From positions 1 through 64,000 of the forward strand of contig NZ_JAIESM010000065.1 of the NCBI RefSeq assembly GCF_019746015.1: 64,000 nucleotides of DNA. Direction: 5' to 3'. A model generated the notes under the pieces. That model did no database searches, was not told the DNA's origin, and saw nothing but the letters and a program-made list of their open reading frames with translations. Below, in pieces: positions 54,490 through 63,117 of the stretch. Each line of letters starts with the position of its first letter. The first letter of the stretch is position 1. The position numbers and the translations under genes were made by a program. Origin of the DNA: Sphingomonas sp. (lineage in GTDB: Bacteria; Pseudomonadota; Alphaproteobacteria; Sphingomonadales; Sphingomonadaceae).

Positions 54490-57084
54490 ATGAAGCGATC
54501 GGCACTGGTGATGGGCGTGTTGATGATGGGGGCTTCGGCGCCGGCCATGGCGGCTGGTCAACTGCCCAAGACGGTGGTGCCGGTGCGTTATGACATCACC
54601 GTTGATCCGGATGCCGCCACCAAGCGCTTCACCGGGCGGGAGACGATCACGGTTACCGTGAAGGCGCCGACGCGCACCGTGACGCTGAATGCCGCCGATC
54701 TTGATATCGGCTCGGCCACGATCGACGGGCGCAAGGCAACGCTGACCGCTGACGACAAGCAGCAGCGCATCACGCTCACCGCCGCTGCGCCGTTGAAGCC
54801 GGGAACCCACACGCTCGCTTTCCAGTGGAAGGGCAAGATCAACGACACCGCCGCTGGCTTCTTCGCGATCGACTATAAGAATGCGGATGGCACGTCCGCG
54901 CGCATGCTTGCCACGCAGTTCGAGGCGCCCGATGCCCGCCGCTTCGCGCCGATGTTCGACGAGCCGTCGTTCAAGGCGCGGTTCAAGCTGTCGGCGGTGG
55001 CGCCGGCGGGGCAGCTGGCCTTCTCCAACATGCCGGCCACCGTCAGCAAGCTGGCCGATGGGCGCCAGCTCTACAGCTTTGCGACCAGCCCTGTCATGTC
55101 CAGCTATCTGCTGTTCCTCGGCATGGGCGATGTCGAGCGCAAGACGGTGATGGCCGGCAAGACCGAGATCGGCATCATCACGCGGCGCGGCGTGGTGGAT
55201 CAGGGCGACTATGCGCTGGCGGAGGCCAAGCGCCTGCTTACTTACTACAATGACTATTTCGGCCAGCCCTATCCGCTGCCCAAGCTCGACATGATCGCCG
55301 GCCCCGGCTCCAGCCAGTTCTTCGGCGCTATGGAGAATTGGGGCGCGATCTTCTATTTCGAGCCCACATTGCTGTTTGATCCCAAGCGCGCGACGGAAAG
55401 TGCTCGCCAGCGCATCTTCACCGTCGTGGCGCATGAAATGGCGCACCAGTGGTTCGGCGACCTGGTCACCATGAAATGGTGGGACGATCTGTGGCTGAAC
55501 GAAGGCTTCGCCTCGTGGATGGAGAGCAAGGCCTCCGCTGATCTCAACCCCGCATGGAATGCGCGCGCGTCCGCCGTGACCGAGGAGCGTGAGGGCGCGA
55601 TGGGCATCGACGCGACCGCCGCCACGCACCCGATCGTGCGGCATGTCGAAACGGTCGACCAGATCGGCGAATCGTTCGACGCGATCACCTATCAGAAGGG
55701 GCAGGCCGTGATCGGCATGCTCGAATCGACGCTGGGGGCGGACACGTTCCGCGCCGGCATCCGTCGCTACATGGCGCGCTACAAATACCAGAACACCGAA
55801 ACCGGCCAGCTCTGGGCCGAACTGGCGGCGGCCGCCGGCAAGCCGGTTGCCGAAATCGCCAATGACTTCACCCGCCAGGCCGGTGTGCCGATGGTGACAG
55901 TGTCGGCCGGTGCCTGCGCCGGCGGGCAGACGCCGGTTACGCTCACACAGTCGCGGTTCGGGCTCGATGCGGCCTCCAAGACGCCGCAGCGCTGGCGGGT
56001 GCCGATGGTGCTGTCGACGCTCGGCGGCAAGGCAACGCCCGCTATTGTGACCGCCGGCGCGCCGAACAGCATCCGGCTGGCCGGGTGCGGCACCGTGGTC
56101 GGCAATCTGGGCAAGGGCAGCTATGCACGCATTGCCTATGACGCGCCCAGCCATGCCGCCATCGTCGGCGATTATGCCAAGCTCGATCTGGCCGACCGGC
56201 TCGGCACGCTGAGCGATGATTTCGCGCTCGCTTTGTCGGGGGATCAGACGCTGACGCCCTATTTCGCGGTGCTGGGCCAGGTAAAGCAGGACGCGAGCCC
56301 GCTGGAATGGTCGACCGTCAATGGCCAGCTGTCCAGCCTGATCGGCCTGTTCTTCGGCACCCCGCTGGAGGCGCCGCTCAGGGCGCGCAGCAACCAGATC
56401 CTGTCGCCGGTGCTGGCGCGGATCGGCTTCGTCGCCAAGCCGGGCGAGGAACCGCTGGTGACGACGCTGCGCGAATCGCTCATCAGCCGGCTGGGCGTGA
56501 ATGGCGATCCGGCCGTGATGGCGGAGGCGCGGCGCTATGTGGCGCAGCTGGCAACCAACCCGACCGCCATTCCGCCCTCGATCCGCCAGCCCATTCTGAA
56601 CAGCTTTGCGGCAAACGCGACGCCTGAGGAGTGGGACGCGCTGTTTGCGCTGCTGAAGTCGACGTCCGACCCGGTGGTGAAGAACGGCTATGTCCGGCTG
56701 CTGGGCCAGTCGCGCAATCCGGCGCTCGCGACCCGCGCGTTGGGCCTGCTGTCAGGGGCAGAACTTACTGCGCCGCAAAAGGGCAGCCTGCTCGCCACCA
56801 TTGCCGGCCGCCACCCGGACTTGGCGTTCGACTGGGCCGTTGCCAATCTGGAGACCGTCAACGGCTTTCTGGAGACGAGCACGCGTGCGCAATTTGTCGT
56901 CGGCCTGGGGGCGGGGTCGAGCGATCCGGCGATGCCCGGCAAGCTGAAAGCCTTTGCCGAGAAGAACATTCCGGTCGAGTCTCGCGGGGGGCTCACCCGG
57001 GCACTGGCGACCATCGCTGTCAACAAGGCCGCGGCGGACCGGCTGCGCGAGGCGGTGACCGCCTGGCTTGCCGACGCGAAGTAA
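54490..57084 (+). CDS. M1-family aminopeptidase, exported
   Basis: The protein has 864 residues from ATG 54490 behind GGAGAG, with signal peptide MKRSALVMGVLMMGASAPAMAA. It carries the exopeptidase motif GAMENWG (about residue 279) and zinc motif HEMAHQWF...NEGFASW (His at about 315). The C-terminal helical domain is complete. It removes N-terminal residues from peptides, here in the periplasm. A longer open frame upstream overlaps the neighbouring gene and is not real. Confidence 0.95.
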   Translation: MKRSALVMGVLMMGASAPAMAAGQLPKTVVPVRYDITVDPDAATKRFTGRETITVTVKAPTRTVTLNAADLDIGSATIDGRKATLTADDKQQRITLTAAAPLKPGTHTLAFQWKGKINDTAAGFFAIDYKNADGTSARMLATQFEAPDARRFAPMFDEPSFKARFKLSAVAPAGQLAFSNMPATVSKLADGRQLYSFATSPVMSSYLLFLGMGDVERKTVMAGKTEIGIITRRGVVDQGDYALAEAKRLLTYYNDYFGQPYPLPKLDMIAGPGSSQFFGAMENWGAIFYFEPTLLFDPKRATESARQRIFTVVAHEMAHQWFGDLVTMKWWDDLWLNEGFASWMESKASADLNPAWNARASAVTEEREGAMGIDATAATHPIVRHVETVDQIGESFDAITYQKGQAVIGMLESTLGADTFRAGIRRYMARYKYQNTETGQLWAELAAAAGKPVAEIANDFTRQAGVPMVTVSAGACAGGQTPVTLTQSRFGLDAASKTPQRWRVPMVLSTLGGKATPAIVTAGAPNSIRLAGCGTVVGNLGKGSYARIAYDAPSHAAIVGDYAKLDLADRLGTLSDDFALALSGDQTLTPYFAVLGQVKQDASPLEWSTVNGQLSSLIGLFFGTPLEAPLRARSNQILSPVLARIGFVAKPGEEPLVTTLRESLISRLGVNGDPAVMAEARRYVAQLATNPTAIPPSIRQPILNSFAANATPEEWDALFALLKSTSDPVVKNGYVRLLGQSRNPALATRALGLLSGAELTAPQKGSLLATIAGRHPDLAFDWAVANLETVNGFLETSTRAQFVVGLGAGSSDPAMPGKLKAFAEKNIPVESRGGLTRALATIAVNKAAADRLREAVTAWLADAK

Positions 57085-57100
57085 TCCTGCGCCGCCGGGT

Positions 57101-57628
57101 TCAGTCGATCCGCCTGAGCCCGGCGGCCATGGCCTGCGCTTTTTCGACATAATGCTGGGCGGAGGCGCGCAGGAGCGCGGTGCCGCGTTCGTCCACCTGG
57201 CGCACGGCCCGCGCCGGGCTGCCGACGATCAGCGTGTTGGCCTCAAACACCTTGTCCTCGGTCACCAGTGCGCCGGCGCCAATGATGCAGCCTTCGCCAA
57301 TCACCGCGCGGTTGAGCACGATCGCGCCCATGCCCACCAGCACCAGATCGCCAATCGTGCAGCCGTGGAGAATGGCGTGGTGGCCGATGGTGCAATCGGC
57401 GCCGATCGTCAGCGGCGCGCCGAAATCGGAATGGAGCATCGCGCCCTCCTGAATATTGCTGCGCGCACCCACGATCATGGGGGTGTTGTCGCCCCGGATG
57501 ACGGCGCCGAACCACACGCTGGCCCAGGCGCCCAGCCGCACGTCGCCGATCAGATCGGCACTGGGCGCGACCCATGCGCCCGCCGGATCGAGCACCGGGT
57601 GCTTCCCGTCGATTTCGTACAGCGGCAT
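57101..57628 (-). CDS. Gamma-carbonic-anhydrase-like hexapeptide-repeat protein
   Basis: The 175-residue left-handed beta-helix has repeated hexapeptides (VRLGAWASVWFGAVIRGDNTPMIVGARSNIQEGAML) and the probable metal-binding His residues in MLHSDF and TIGHHAILHGC. Similar to YrdA/PaaY proteins. Zinc-dependent carbonic anhydrase activity is possible but not certain. Confidence 0.9.
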   Translation of the reverse strand: MPLYEIDGKHPVLDPAGAWVAPSADLIGDVRLGAWASVWFGAVIRGDNTPMIVGARSNIQEGAMLHSDFGAPLTIGADCTIGHHAILHGCTIGDLVLVGMGAIVLNRAVIGEGCIIGAGALVTEDKVFEANTLIVGSPARAVRQVDERGTALLRASAQHYVEKAQAMAAGLRRID

Positions 57629-57938
57629 CGCGTCTCTCCCTGACTATGGTTTGTCTTGGGTGATGGCGGCGAAGACCGCCGCGCGCAACCGCCACGGCCC
57701 GCCTTGATTTGTGCCTGCGTTGCTTCGTGTCGACCCGCACTCGACAGACTCTTCGTAATTTTACGATCCCGGCAAAAATTCAGGCGGCGCGGGGCAGCGT
57801 GCTAAAAGCAAAATTTACCCTTGTTCCGATAAGCGGTCAGGTGTGACGCGCGCCTGAATGACCGCAGGTGCCGCCACCGGATGAGGAGGGGCAAGCATTG
57901 CTCCGAACTCACCGCATCAATCGGGTCATGGGGCACAT
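57629..57938 (+). promoter_or_regulatory. Upstream region of the chemotaxis operon
   Basis: This 310-base gap becomes AT-richer in the middle (57750-57830). The sequence tccgataa (57825-57832) resembles the flagellar sigma-28 -10 element, but no TAAA element at the standard distance is clear. The ribosome-binding site gggg precedes ATG 57939. Confidence 0.3.
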
Positions 57939-59792
57939 ATGAAAATCAGGCAGAAAGGTCAGATCGGCGGCGCGGTTGTCCTCGGTGCGCTGGTCGTCAG
58001 CGCGGGCATTATGTCGTTTGGCATGAACCATATCCGGTTCGGCGGCGCACTTTCCAACGAGAGTGAGAAGATGTTGCGGCTGACCTCCGACGTGGTGCCT
58101 GCCACGATCATCATCCGCGGTCCCGCCTTCGAAACGACCCGGCTCTATTACGAACCCGACAGCTTCGAGGCCCGGCGCGAATTGCTGAAGGAAATGGAAG
58201 CCAATTTCCGCGACAAGGTACAGAAGTGGCGCACGGCCGGAATGAAGCCTGAACTGCGCAAGCAGTTCGATCGCACTGTGAAGGAGGCTGAGGGGTATTT
58301 CGAAACACTGGATACTCAGTTCCTTCCGGCGGTCGCCCGGCGCGACAAGGAAGCGATGGACGCCTCATTTGTTGATTTGATGGGCCGCTATGATCTTCAA
58401 TCCGGCGAAGCCGATGCGATGGCGGAGCTGCTCGGCAAGGAGCGCGTGGCGCTTCAGAAGCAGGCCGACAATGCGCTGATGGTGACCAGCGCGCTGATGG
58501 CGGCGCTGGGGCTGGCCGTGGTCGCGCTTATCATGTTTGGGCTGTGGTATCTCAACCGCCTGGTGCTGGTGCCGCTGGCGCGCACGGCGGGGGCAATGGA
58601 GCGCATGGCCGAAGGCGATCTCGACGTTGCCGTCGAAGGCGGCGACCGGGGCGATGAAATGGGCACCATGGTCCACGCGATCGAGGTGTTCCGCGACGTG
58701 GCCAAGGGCCGTGCTGCCGCCGAGACCAAGCAGCGCGAGGTGGTAAGTGAACTCGCCGCCGGCATGAAGGAACTGGCCAAGGGCAATCTGGCGGTGCGGC
58801 TGAACAACGCCTTTGCCGCTGAATATGAGCCGCTGCGCCTGGGCTTCAACGATACCGTCTCCGGCCTTGCTGAAACGCTGACCGGCGTGTCGCATTCGGC
58901 GGCGAGCGTGAGCAACGGCTCGAGCGAAATCCGTGCGGCATCTGACGATCTGGCGCGCCGCACCGAGCAGCAGGCGGCATCGCTGGAGGAAACCACGGCC
59001 GCGATGAACCAGGTGACGGCCGGCGTCTCTGAAACCGCGCGCGCGGCAACAGAGGTCACCCGGTCGATCGCCGAGGCGCACCGCGAAGCGACCGATGGCG
59101 GCGCCGTTGTCGAGCGCACCGTGGCCGCGATGGGGGCGATCGAGCAGTCTTCGAACGAGATCACCCAGATCATCAACGTGATCGACGGCATTGCCTTCCA
59201 GACGAATCTGCTCGCGCTGAACGCCGGCGTTGAAGCGGCACGCGCTGGTGAGGCGGGCCGTGGCTTTGCCGTGGTCGCCAACGAAGTGCGCGCGCTCGCC
59301 CAGCGCTCGGCCGATGCGGCAAAGGACATCAAGAAGCTCATCCTGGCGAGCGGCGAGCAGGTGGCCGGCGGCGTCGAGCTGGTCGGTCAGACGGGCGAGG
59401 TGCTGAAGCGCATCGTCGCGCGTGTCGGCGAGATCAGCACCATGGTGCACGACATCGCCCAGTCCGCCGAAGCACAGGCTGCCAATCTGCAGCAGGTGAA
59501 CAGCGCCGTCGGCGACATGGACAAGACCACGCAGCAGAACGCCGCCATGGTTGAAGAAACCACCGCCGCCGCGCGCAGCCTAGCCAGCGAGGCCGATGTG
59601 CTGACCGATCTGGTCAGCCGCTTCGTGGTCGATGGCGGCCAGCGCAGCCGGGCTCCGGTCAGCGCGCCGTCCGCGCCGGTGGCCCGCAAGGCGCCGGCTC
59701 GCCCGGCCGCGCGGACCGCTCCTCCCCCCGTGGTTGGTAACCTCGCGGTAAAGGATGTTGTGGTTGATGACGAGGATTGGACCGAGTTCTGA
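57939..59792 (+). CDS. Methyl-accepting chemotaxis protein
   Basis: The 617-residue protein has an N-terminal membrane helix, a periplasmic sensor of about 150 residues, and a second helix (ALMVTSALMAALGLAVVALIMFGLWYL). A HAMP domain and a long coiled coil follow, with the signalling hairpin VIDGIAFQTNLLALNAGVEAARAGEAGRGFAVVANEVRALAQRSADAA. The C-terminus DDEDWTEF ends without the NWETF pentapeptide. It starts the chemotaxis operon. Confidence 0.95.
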   Translation: MKIRQKGQIGGAVVLGALVVSAGIMSFGMNHIRFGGALSNESEKMLRLTSDVVPATIIIRGPAFETTRLYYEPDSFEARRELLKEMEANFRDKVQKWRTAGMKPELRKQFDRTVKEAEGYFETLDTQFLPAVARRDKEAMDASFVDLMGRYDLQSGEADAMAELLGKERVALQKQADNALMVTSALMAALGLAVVALIMFGLWYLNRLVLVPLARTAGAMERMAEGDLDVAVEGGDRGDEMGTMVHAIEVFRDVAKGRAAAETKQREVVSELAAGMKELAKGNLAVRLNNAFAAEYEPLRLGFNDTVSGLAETLTGVSHSAASVSNGSSEIRAASDDLARRTEQQAASLEETTAAMNQVTAGVSETARAATEVTRSIAEAHREATDGGAVVERTVAAMGAIEQSSNEITQIINVIDGIAFQTNLLALNAGVEAARAGEAGRGFAVVANEVRALAQRSADAAKDIKKLILASGEQVAGGVELVGQTGEVLKRIVARVGEISTMVHDIAQSAEAQAANLQQVNSAVGDMDKTTQQNAAMVEETTAAARSLASEADVLTDLVSRFVVDGGQRSRAPVSAPSAPVARKAPARPAARTAPPPVVGNLAVKDVVVDDEDWTEF

Positions 59793-59819
59793 GAACCGGC
59801 CCATTTCGGGGGGTAGATA

Positions 59820-60089
59820 ATGGCGGAAATCAATTTGCCGGCTCGGTGCGATCGCCAGGCGATCGTCGGCCTGGTCGATCCGATCCTGGCAGCGCTGAAC
59901 GCAGGGGCGGTCACCATCGACGCGCGCGAAGTTGCCAAGCCGGGCCAGGCCCTGCTGCAGCTGCTCTACAGCGCGCGCAAGACGGCGGAAAGCCTGGGGC
60001 AGACCTGCACCATCCTGCCCTCCGACGCACTGCGCGAGATGGCCGAGATGGCCGGGGCACACGCCCTGTTTGAAGGACAAGCGGCATGA
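59820..60089 (+). CDS. STAS-domain protein of the chemotaxis operon
   Basis: The 89-residue protein has the alternating strand-helix pattern of STAS proteins (VTIDAREVAKPGQALLQLLYSARKTAESLGQTCTILPSDALREMAEMAGAHALFEG). The typical phospho-Ser position is not obvious. Its stop overlaps the cheA start (ATGA), so it is translationally coupled to it. A regulatory role in the array is likely. Confidence 0.78.
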   Translation: MAEINLPARCDRQAIVGLVDPILAALNAGAVTIDAREVAKPGQALLQLLYSARKTAESLGQTCTILPSDALREMAEMAGAHALFEGQAA

Positions 60090-62254
60090 CTGCGGAAGAA
60101 ATCCAGGCAATTTTCTTCGTCGAATGCGAAGAGGCGCTGGCCGCCGCCGAGCAGGGCTTGTCCGCATGCAAGGCGGGCACTGCCGATGCCGAGACGATCA
60201 ACGCCGTGTTCCGCGCGGTCCACTCGATCAAGGGCGGCGCCGGGGCGTTCGGTTTCGAGGCGCTGCAGGCCTTCACCCATGGCTTTGAGACCTTGCTGTC
60301 CGACGTGCGCGACGGCGTGCTGCCGCTGTCCGATCCGCTCAACGCGCTGATGCTGCGCGCGCTCGATGTGCTGGCCGACCATGTGAATGTCTGCCGCTCG
60401 GGCGGGGCGAACCCCGATGACGCGGCGATTCTGGCCGAACTGGACGCCGCGCGCTCCGGCAATTTCGGTGCAGCGCCGGCGGAGGCTGCCGACGCGCCGG
60501 CTACACCTTCTGGCGATGGCCTGGACTTTGATGTCGATGCGCTGCTCGCCGATCTGGACTTCGGCAGCGAAGCGCCGGCCGCAGAGGCCGCGCCAGGCTG
60601 GCTGGTGACGATCCGGCCGCGCGCTGGCGCGATGGCCAATGGCGGCGAGCCGATGCTGATGCTGCGCGAAGTGGCGCGGCTGGGCGGGGTATGCACCGCG
60701 ATCAACAGCGACGATGTGCCGCTGCTCGAACAGTTCGATGCAGGGGCCGCTTATCTCGGCTGGCAGTTTGTCGTGCCGGCCAGTGTCAGCCGTGCCGCGA
60801 TCGAGGAGATTTTCGATTTCGTCGGCGATGATTGCGGCCTGACCATCGAGGAAGCGGTCGACGCGCCGGCAGCGGTTGCCGAGATCGTCCCGGAACCCGT
60901 GCCGGTGGTGGCGCCGGTTGCCGAACCCGTGGCGCCCGCAGCAGAGCCGGCGGCGGTCGAGCAGGTGGCAAAGCCTGCCCCCGTTGCCGCCGCGCCCAAG
61001 CCCGCTGCAAAGCCCGCCGAGGCGCCCGCGGAAGCGCCGGTCAGCCAGGCGGCCAGCCAGTCGATCCGCATCGACCTGTTCAAACTAGACCGTCTCATAG
61101 ATACTGTGGGAGAGCTGGTGATCGCGCAGGCGATGCTCGCTCAGCGGCTGGGCGCCTCGGGCCTCAGCGCGATTGACGAGCTGGCGGTGCTGGATGGCCT
61201 GACCCGCGACATTCAGGAAAGCGCGATGGGCATCCGTGCCCAGCCGATCGGCTCTGTGTTCAGCCGCGTGCCGCGCATCCTGCGCGAGTTGGAAAGCTCC
61301 ACCGGCAAGCGGGTGCGGTTGGAAATGTCCGGCGAGGCGACCGAGCTCGACAAGACTGTGCTCGAACGGCTCGGAGAGCCGCTGACGCACCTGATCCGCA
61401 ACGCGGTCGACCATGGCATCGAGCCGGCCAATGAGCGGCTGGCCGCCGGCAAGACCGCCGATGGCGTGCTCTATCTGTCTGCCGAGCAGCGCTCGGGCCG
61501 CATCCTCATCCAGGTGCGCGACGACGGCAAGGGCATCGACCGGTCGCGCGTGCTGGCCAAGGCGCGCGAGCGCGGCCTGGTCGCGCCCGACCAGCAGCTG
61601 TCGGACGAGGATATCGACAATCTGATCTTCGCGCCCGGCTTCTCCACCGCGCAGCAGGTGTCCAACATTTCCGGCCGCGGCGTCGGCATGGATGTGGTGC
61701 GCCAGAATGTGAAGGACCTTGGCGGTCGCATCACCATTGATTCGCGCCCCGGCCAGGGCTGCACCTTCACGCTCGCGCTGCCGCTGACGCTCGCGATTTC
61801 GGACGGCATGATCGTGACGGTGGGCGACCAGACGCTGGTCGTGCCGCTGGCCAATGTGGTGGAAAGCCTGCGCCCGGGCGAGGCCGAGATCGCCTCGCTG
61901 GGCGCCGGCCGCCAGATGCTGAACGTGCGCGGCAAATTCATCCCCGTGTTGCCGCTTGAGCGCACTGTTGGTGCCGAGCGGGCGGTGGTTGATCCGCGCG
62001 AAGCGGTGCTGATCGTGGTCGATACCGAATCCGCCGGCCAGGCCGCGCTGCAGGTGGACATGATCTGCGACCAGCGCCAGTTCGTCATCAAGTCGCTCGC
62101 CACCCATTACCGCTCGATCGATGGCGTCGCCGGCGCCACCATCCTGGGCAATGGCGAGGTGGCGCTGATCGTCGATGTCGATGCGGTGGTGGCGCGTGCC
62201 GTCTCCACCCCTGCGGTCGGCCCGGTGCCGCGTGATGTGGTGCCTGCCGAATGA
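60086..62254 (+). CDS. cheA: Chemotaxis histidine kinase CheA
   Basis: The 722-residue protein has an Hpt domain with phosphoaccepting H46 (VFRAVHSIKGGAG), an intermediate region, and a Pro/Ala-rich linker (about residues 270-325). The dimerisation helix, the HATPase domain (HLIRNAVDHGIEPANERLAAGK, GRGVGMDVVRQNVKDLGG) and a CheW-like C-terminal domain follow. It takes signals from the MCP and phosphorylates CheB and an unseen CheY. cheR overlaps the stop. Confidence 0.96.
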   Translation: MTAEEIQAIFFVECEEALAAAEQGLSACKAGTADAETINAVFRAVHSIKGGAGAFGFEALQAFTHGFETLLSDVRDGVLPLSDPLNALMLRALDVLADHVNVCRSGGANPDDAAILAELDAARSGNFGAAPAEAADAPATPSGDGLDFDVDALLADLDFGSEAPAAEAAPGWLVTIRPRAGAMANGGEPMLMLREVARLGGVCTAINSDDVPLLEQFDAGAAYLGWQFVVPASVSRAAIEEIFDFVGDDCGLTIEEAVDAPAAVAEIVPEPVPVVAPVAEPVAPAAEPAAVEQVAKPAPVAAAPKPAAKPAEAPAEAPVSQAASQSIRIDLFKLDRLIDTVGELVIAQAMLAQRLGASGLSAIDELAVLDGLTRDIQESAMGIRAQPIGSVFSRVPRILRELESSTGKRVRLEMSGEATELDKTVLERLGEPLTHLIRNAVDHGIEPANERLAAGKTADGVLYLSAEQRSGRILIQVRDDGKGIDRSRVLAKARERGLVAPDQQLSDEDIDNLIFAPGFSTAQQVSNISGRGVGMDVVRQNVKDLGGRITIDSRPGQGCTFTLALPLTLAISDGMIVTVGDQTLVVPLANVVESLRPGEAEIASLGAGRQMLNVRGKFIPVLPLERTVGAERAVVDPREAVLIVVDTESAGQAALQVDMICDQRQFVIKSLATHYRSIDGVAGATILGNGEVALIVDVDAVVARAVSTPAVGPVPRDVVPAE

Positions 62255-63117
62255 ACATGGCGGCCAGCTTTGACCGGCTGCCCGGCGTAAGTGCTGGCGT
62301 CTATGCCGAGGCGGATTTCGACGCGGTGCGCGCGCTTCTCTACAAGGAAGCCGGCATCGTGCTGCCGCCGGGCAAGGCGATGCTGGTCTATTCCCGGCTG
62401 GCGCCGCTGGTGCGCGGTCGCAACTGCGGCACCTTTGCCAATTATATCAAGATGATCGAGCATGACGCGGAAGAGCGCCGCAAGGCGGTCTGCGCGCTGA
62501 CGACCAACCACACTTTCTTCTTCCGCGAAGAACATCATTTCGAGCATTTCGCCGCCGAGGCGCGGCCGCAGCTGGTGGCCCGCGCCAATGCCGGGCAGCC
62601 GGTGCGCATCTGGTCTGCCGGCTGTTCGAGCGGGGAGGAAACCTGGTCGATCGCGCTCACCCTGCTGGGCGCGGACCGGGGCGAGGGGCGCCGCATTGCC
62701 GGGCAGGATGTGGTGATCCTGGCCAGCGACCTGGCCGACCATGCGCTCGCTGCTGCCCGCGCCGCGCGCTATCCGGCGGCCGCCGTCGATCCGGTGCCGG
62801 CGCCGCTGCGCGAGGCATGGATGCAGGTTGGCGGCGATACCGCGACGGTCTCGCCAGAGGTGACGCGGATGGTGCGGTTCCGCACGCTCAACCTGCTCGG
62901 CGCGTGGCCGATGCAGCGCCGGTTCGACGTCATCTTCTGCCGCAACGTGATGATCTATTTCGATCAGCCGACCAAGGAAACGCTGGTCAGCCGCTTTGCC
63001 GAGCAGCTGAACCCCGGCGGCCTGCTCTACATCGGCCATAGCGAGCGCGTGACCGGGGCGGCCGCCCGCGTGCTGCGCCCCATCGGCAACACCATCTATC
63101 GGAAGGAAGCGGCATGA
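62251..63117 (+). CDS. cheR: Chemotaxis protein methyltransferase CheR
   Basis: The 288-residue protein has the N-terminal helical domain and the methyltransferase core (NHTFFFREEHHFEHF, RIWSAGCSSGEETWSIA, FDVIFCRNVMIYFD). It methylates glutamates of the chemoreceptor with S-adenosylmethionine. ATG 62251 overlaps the cheA stop; 62257 is an alternative. Confidence 0.96.
   Translation: MNMAASFDRLPGVSAGVYAEADFDAVRALLYKEAGIVLPPGKAMLVYSRLAPLVRGRNCGTFANYIKMIEHDAEERRKAVCALTTNHTFFFREEHHFEHFAAEARPQLVARANAGQPVRIWSAGCSSGEETWSIALTLLGADRGEGRRIAGQDVVILASDLADHALAAARAARYPAAAVDPVPAPLREAWMQVGGDTATVSPEVTRMVRFRTLNLLGAWPMQRRFDVIFCRNVMIYFDQPTKETLVSRFAEQLNPGGLLYIGHSERVTGAAARVLRPIGNTIYRKEAA

Noticed and set aside
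57825..57832. Sigma-28 promoter for the chemotaxis operon
   Set aside because: The -10-like tccgataa is present, but a TAAA element at the usual spacing is not. I keep it only as a low-confidence remark.
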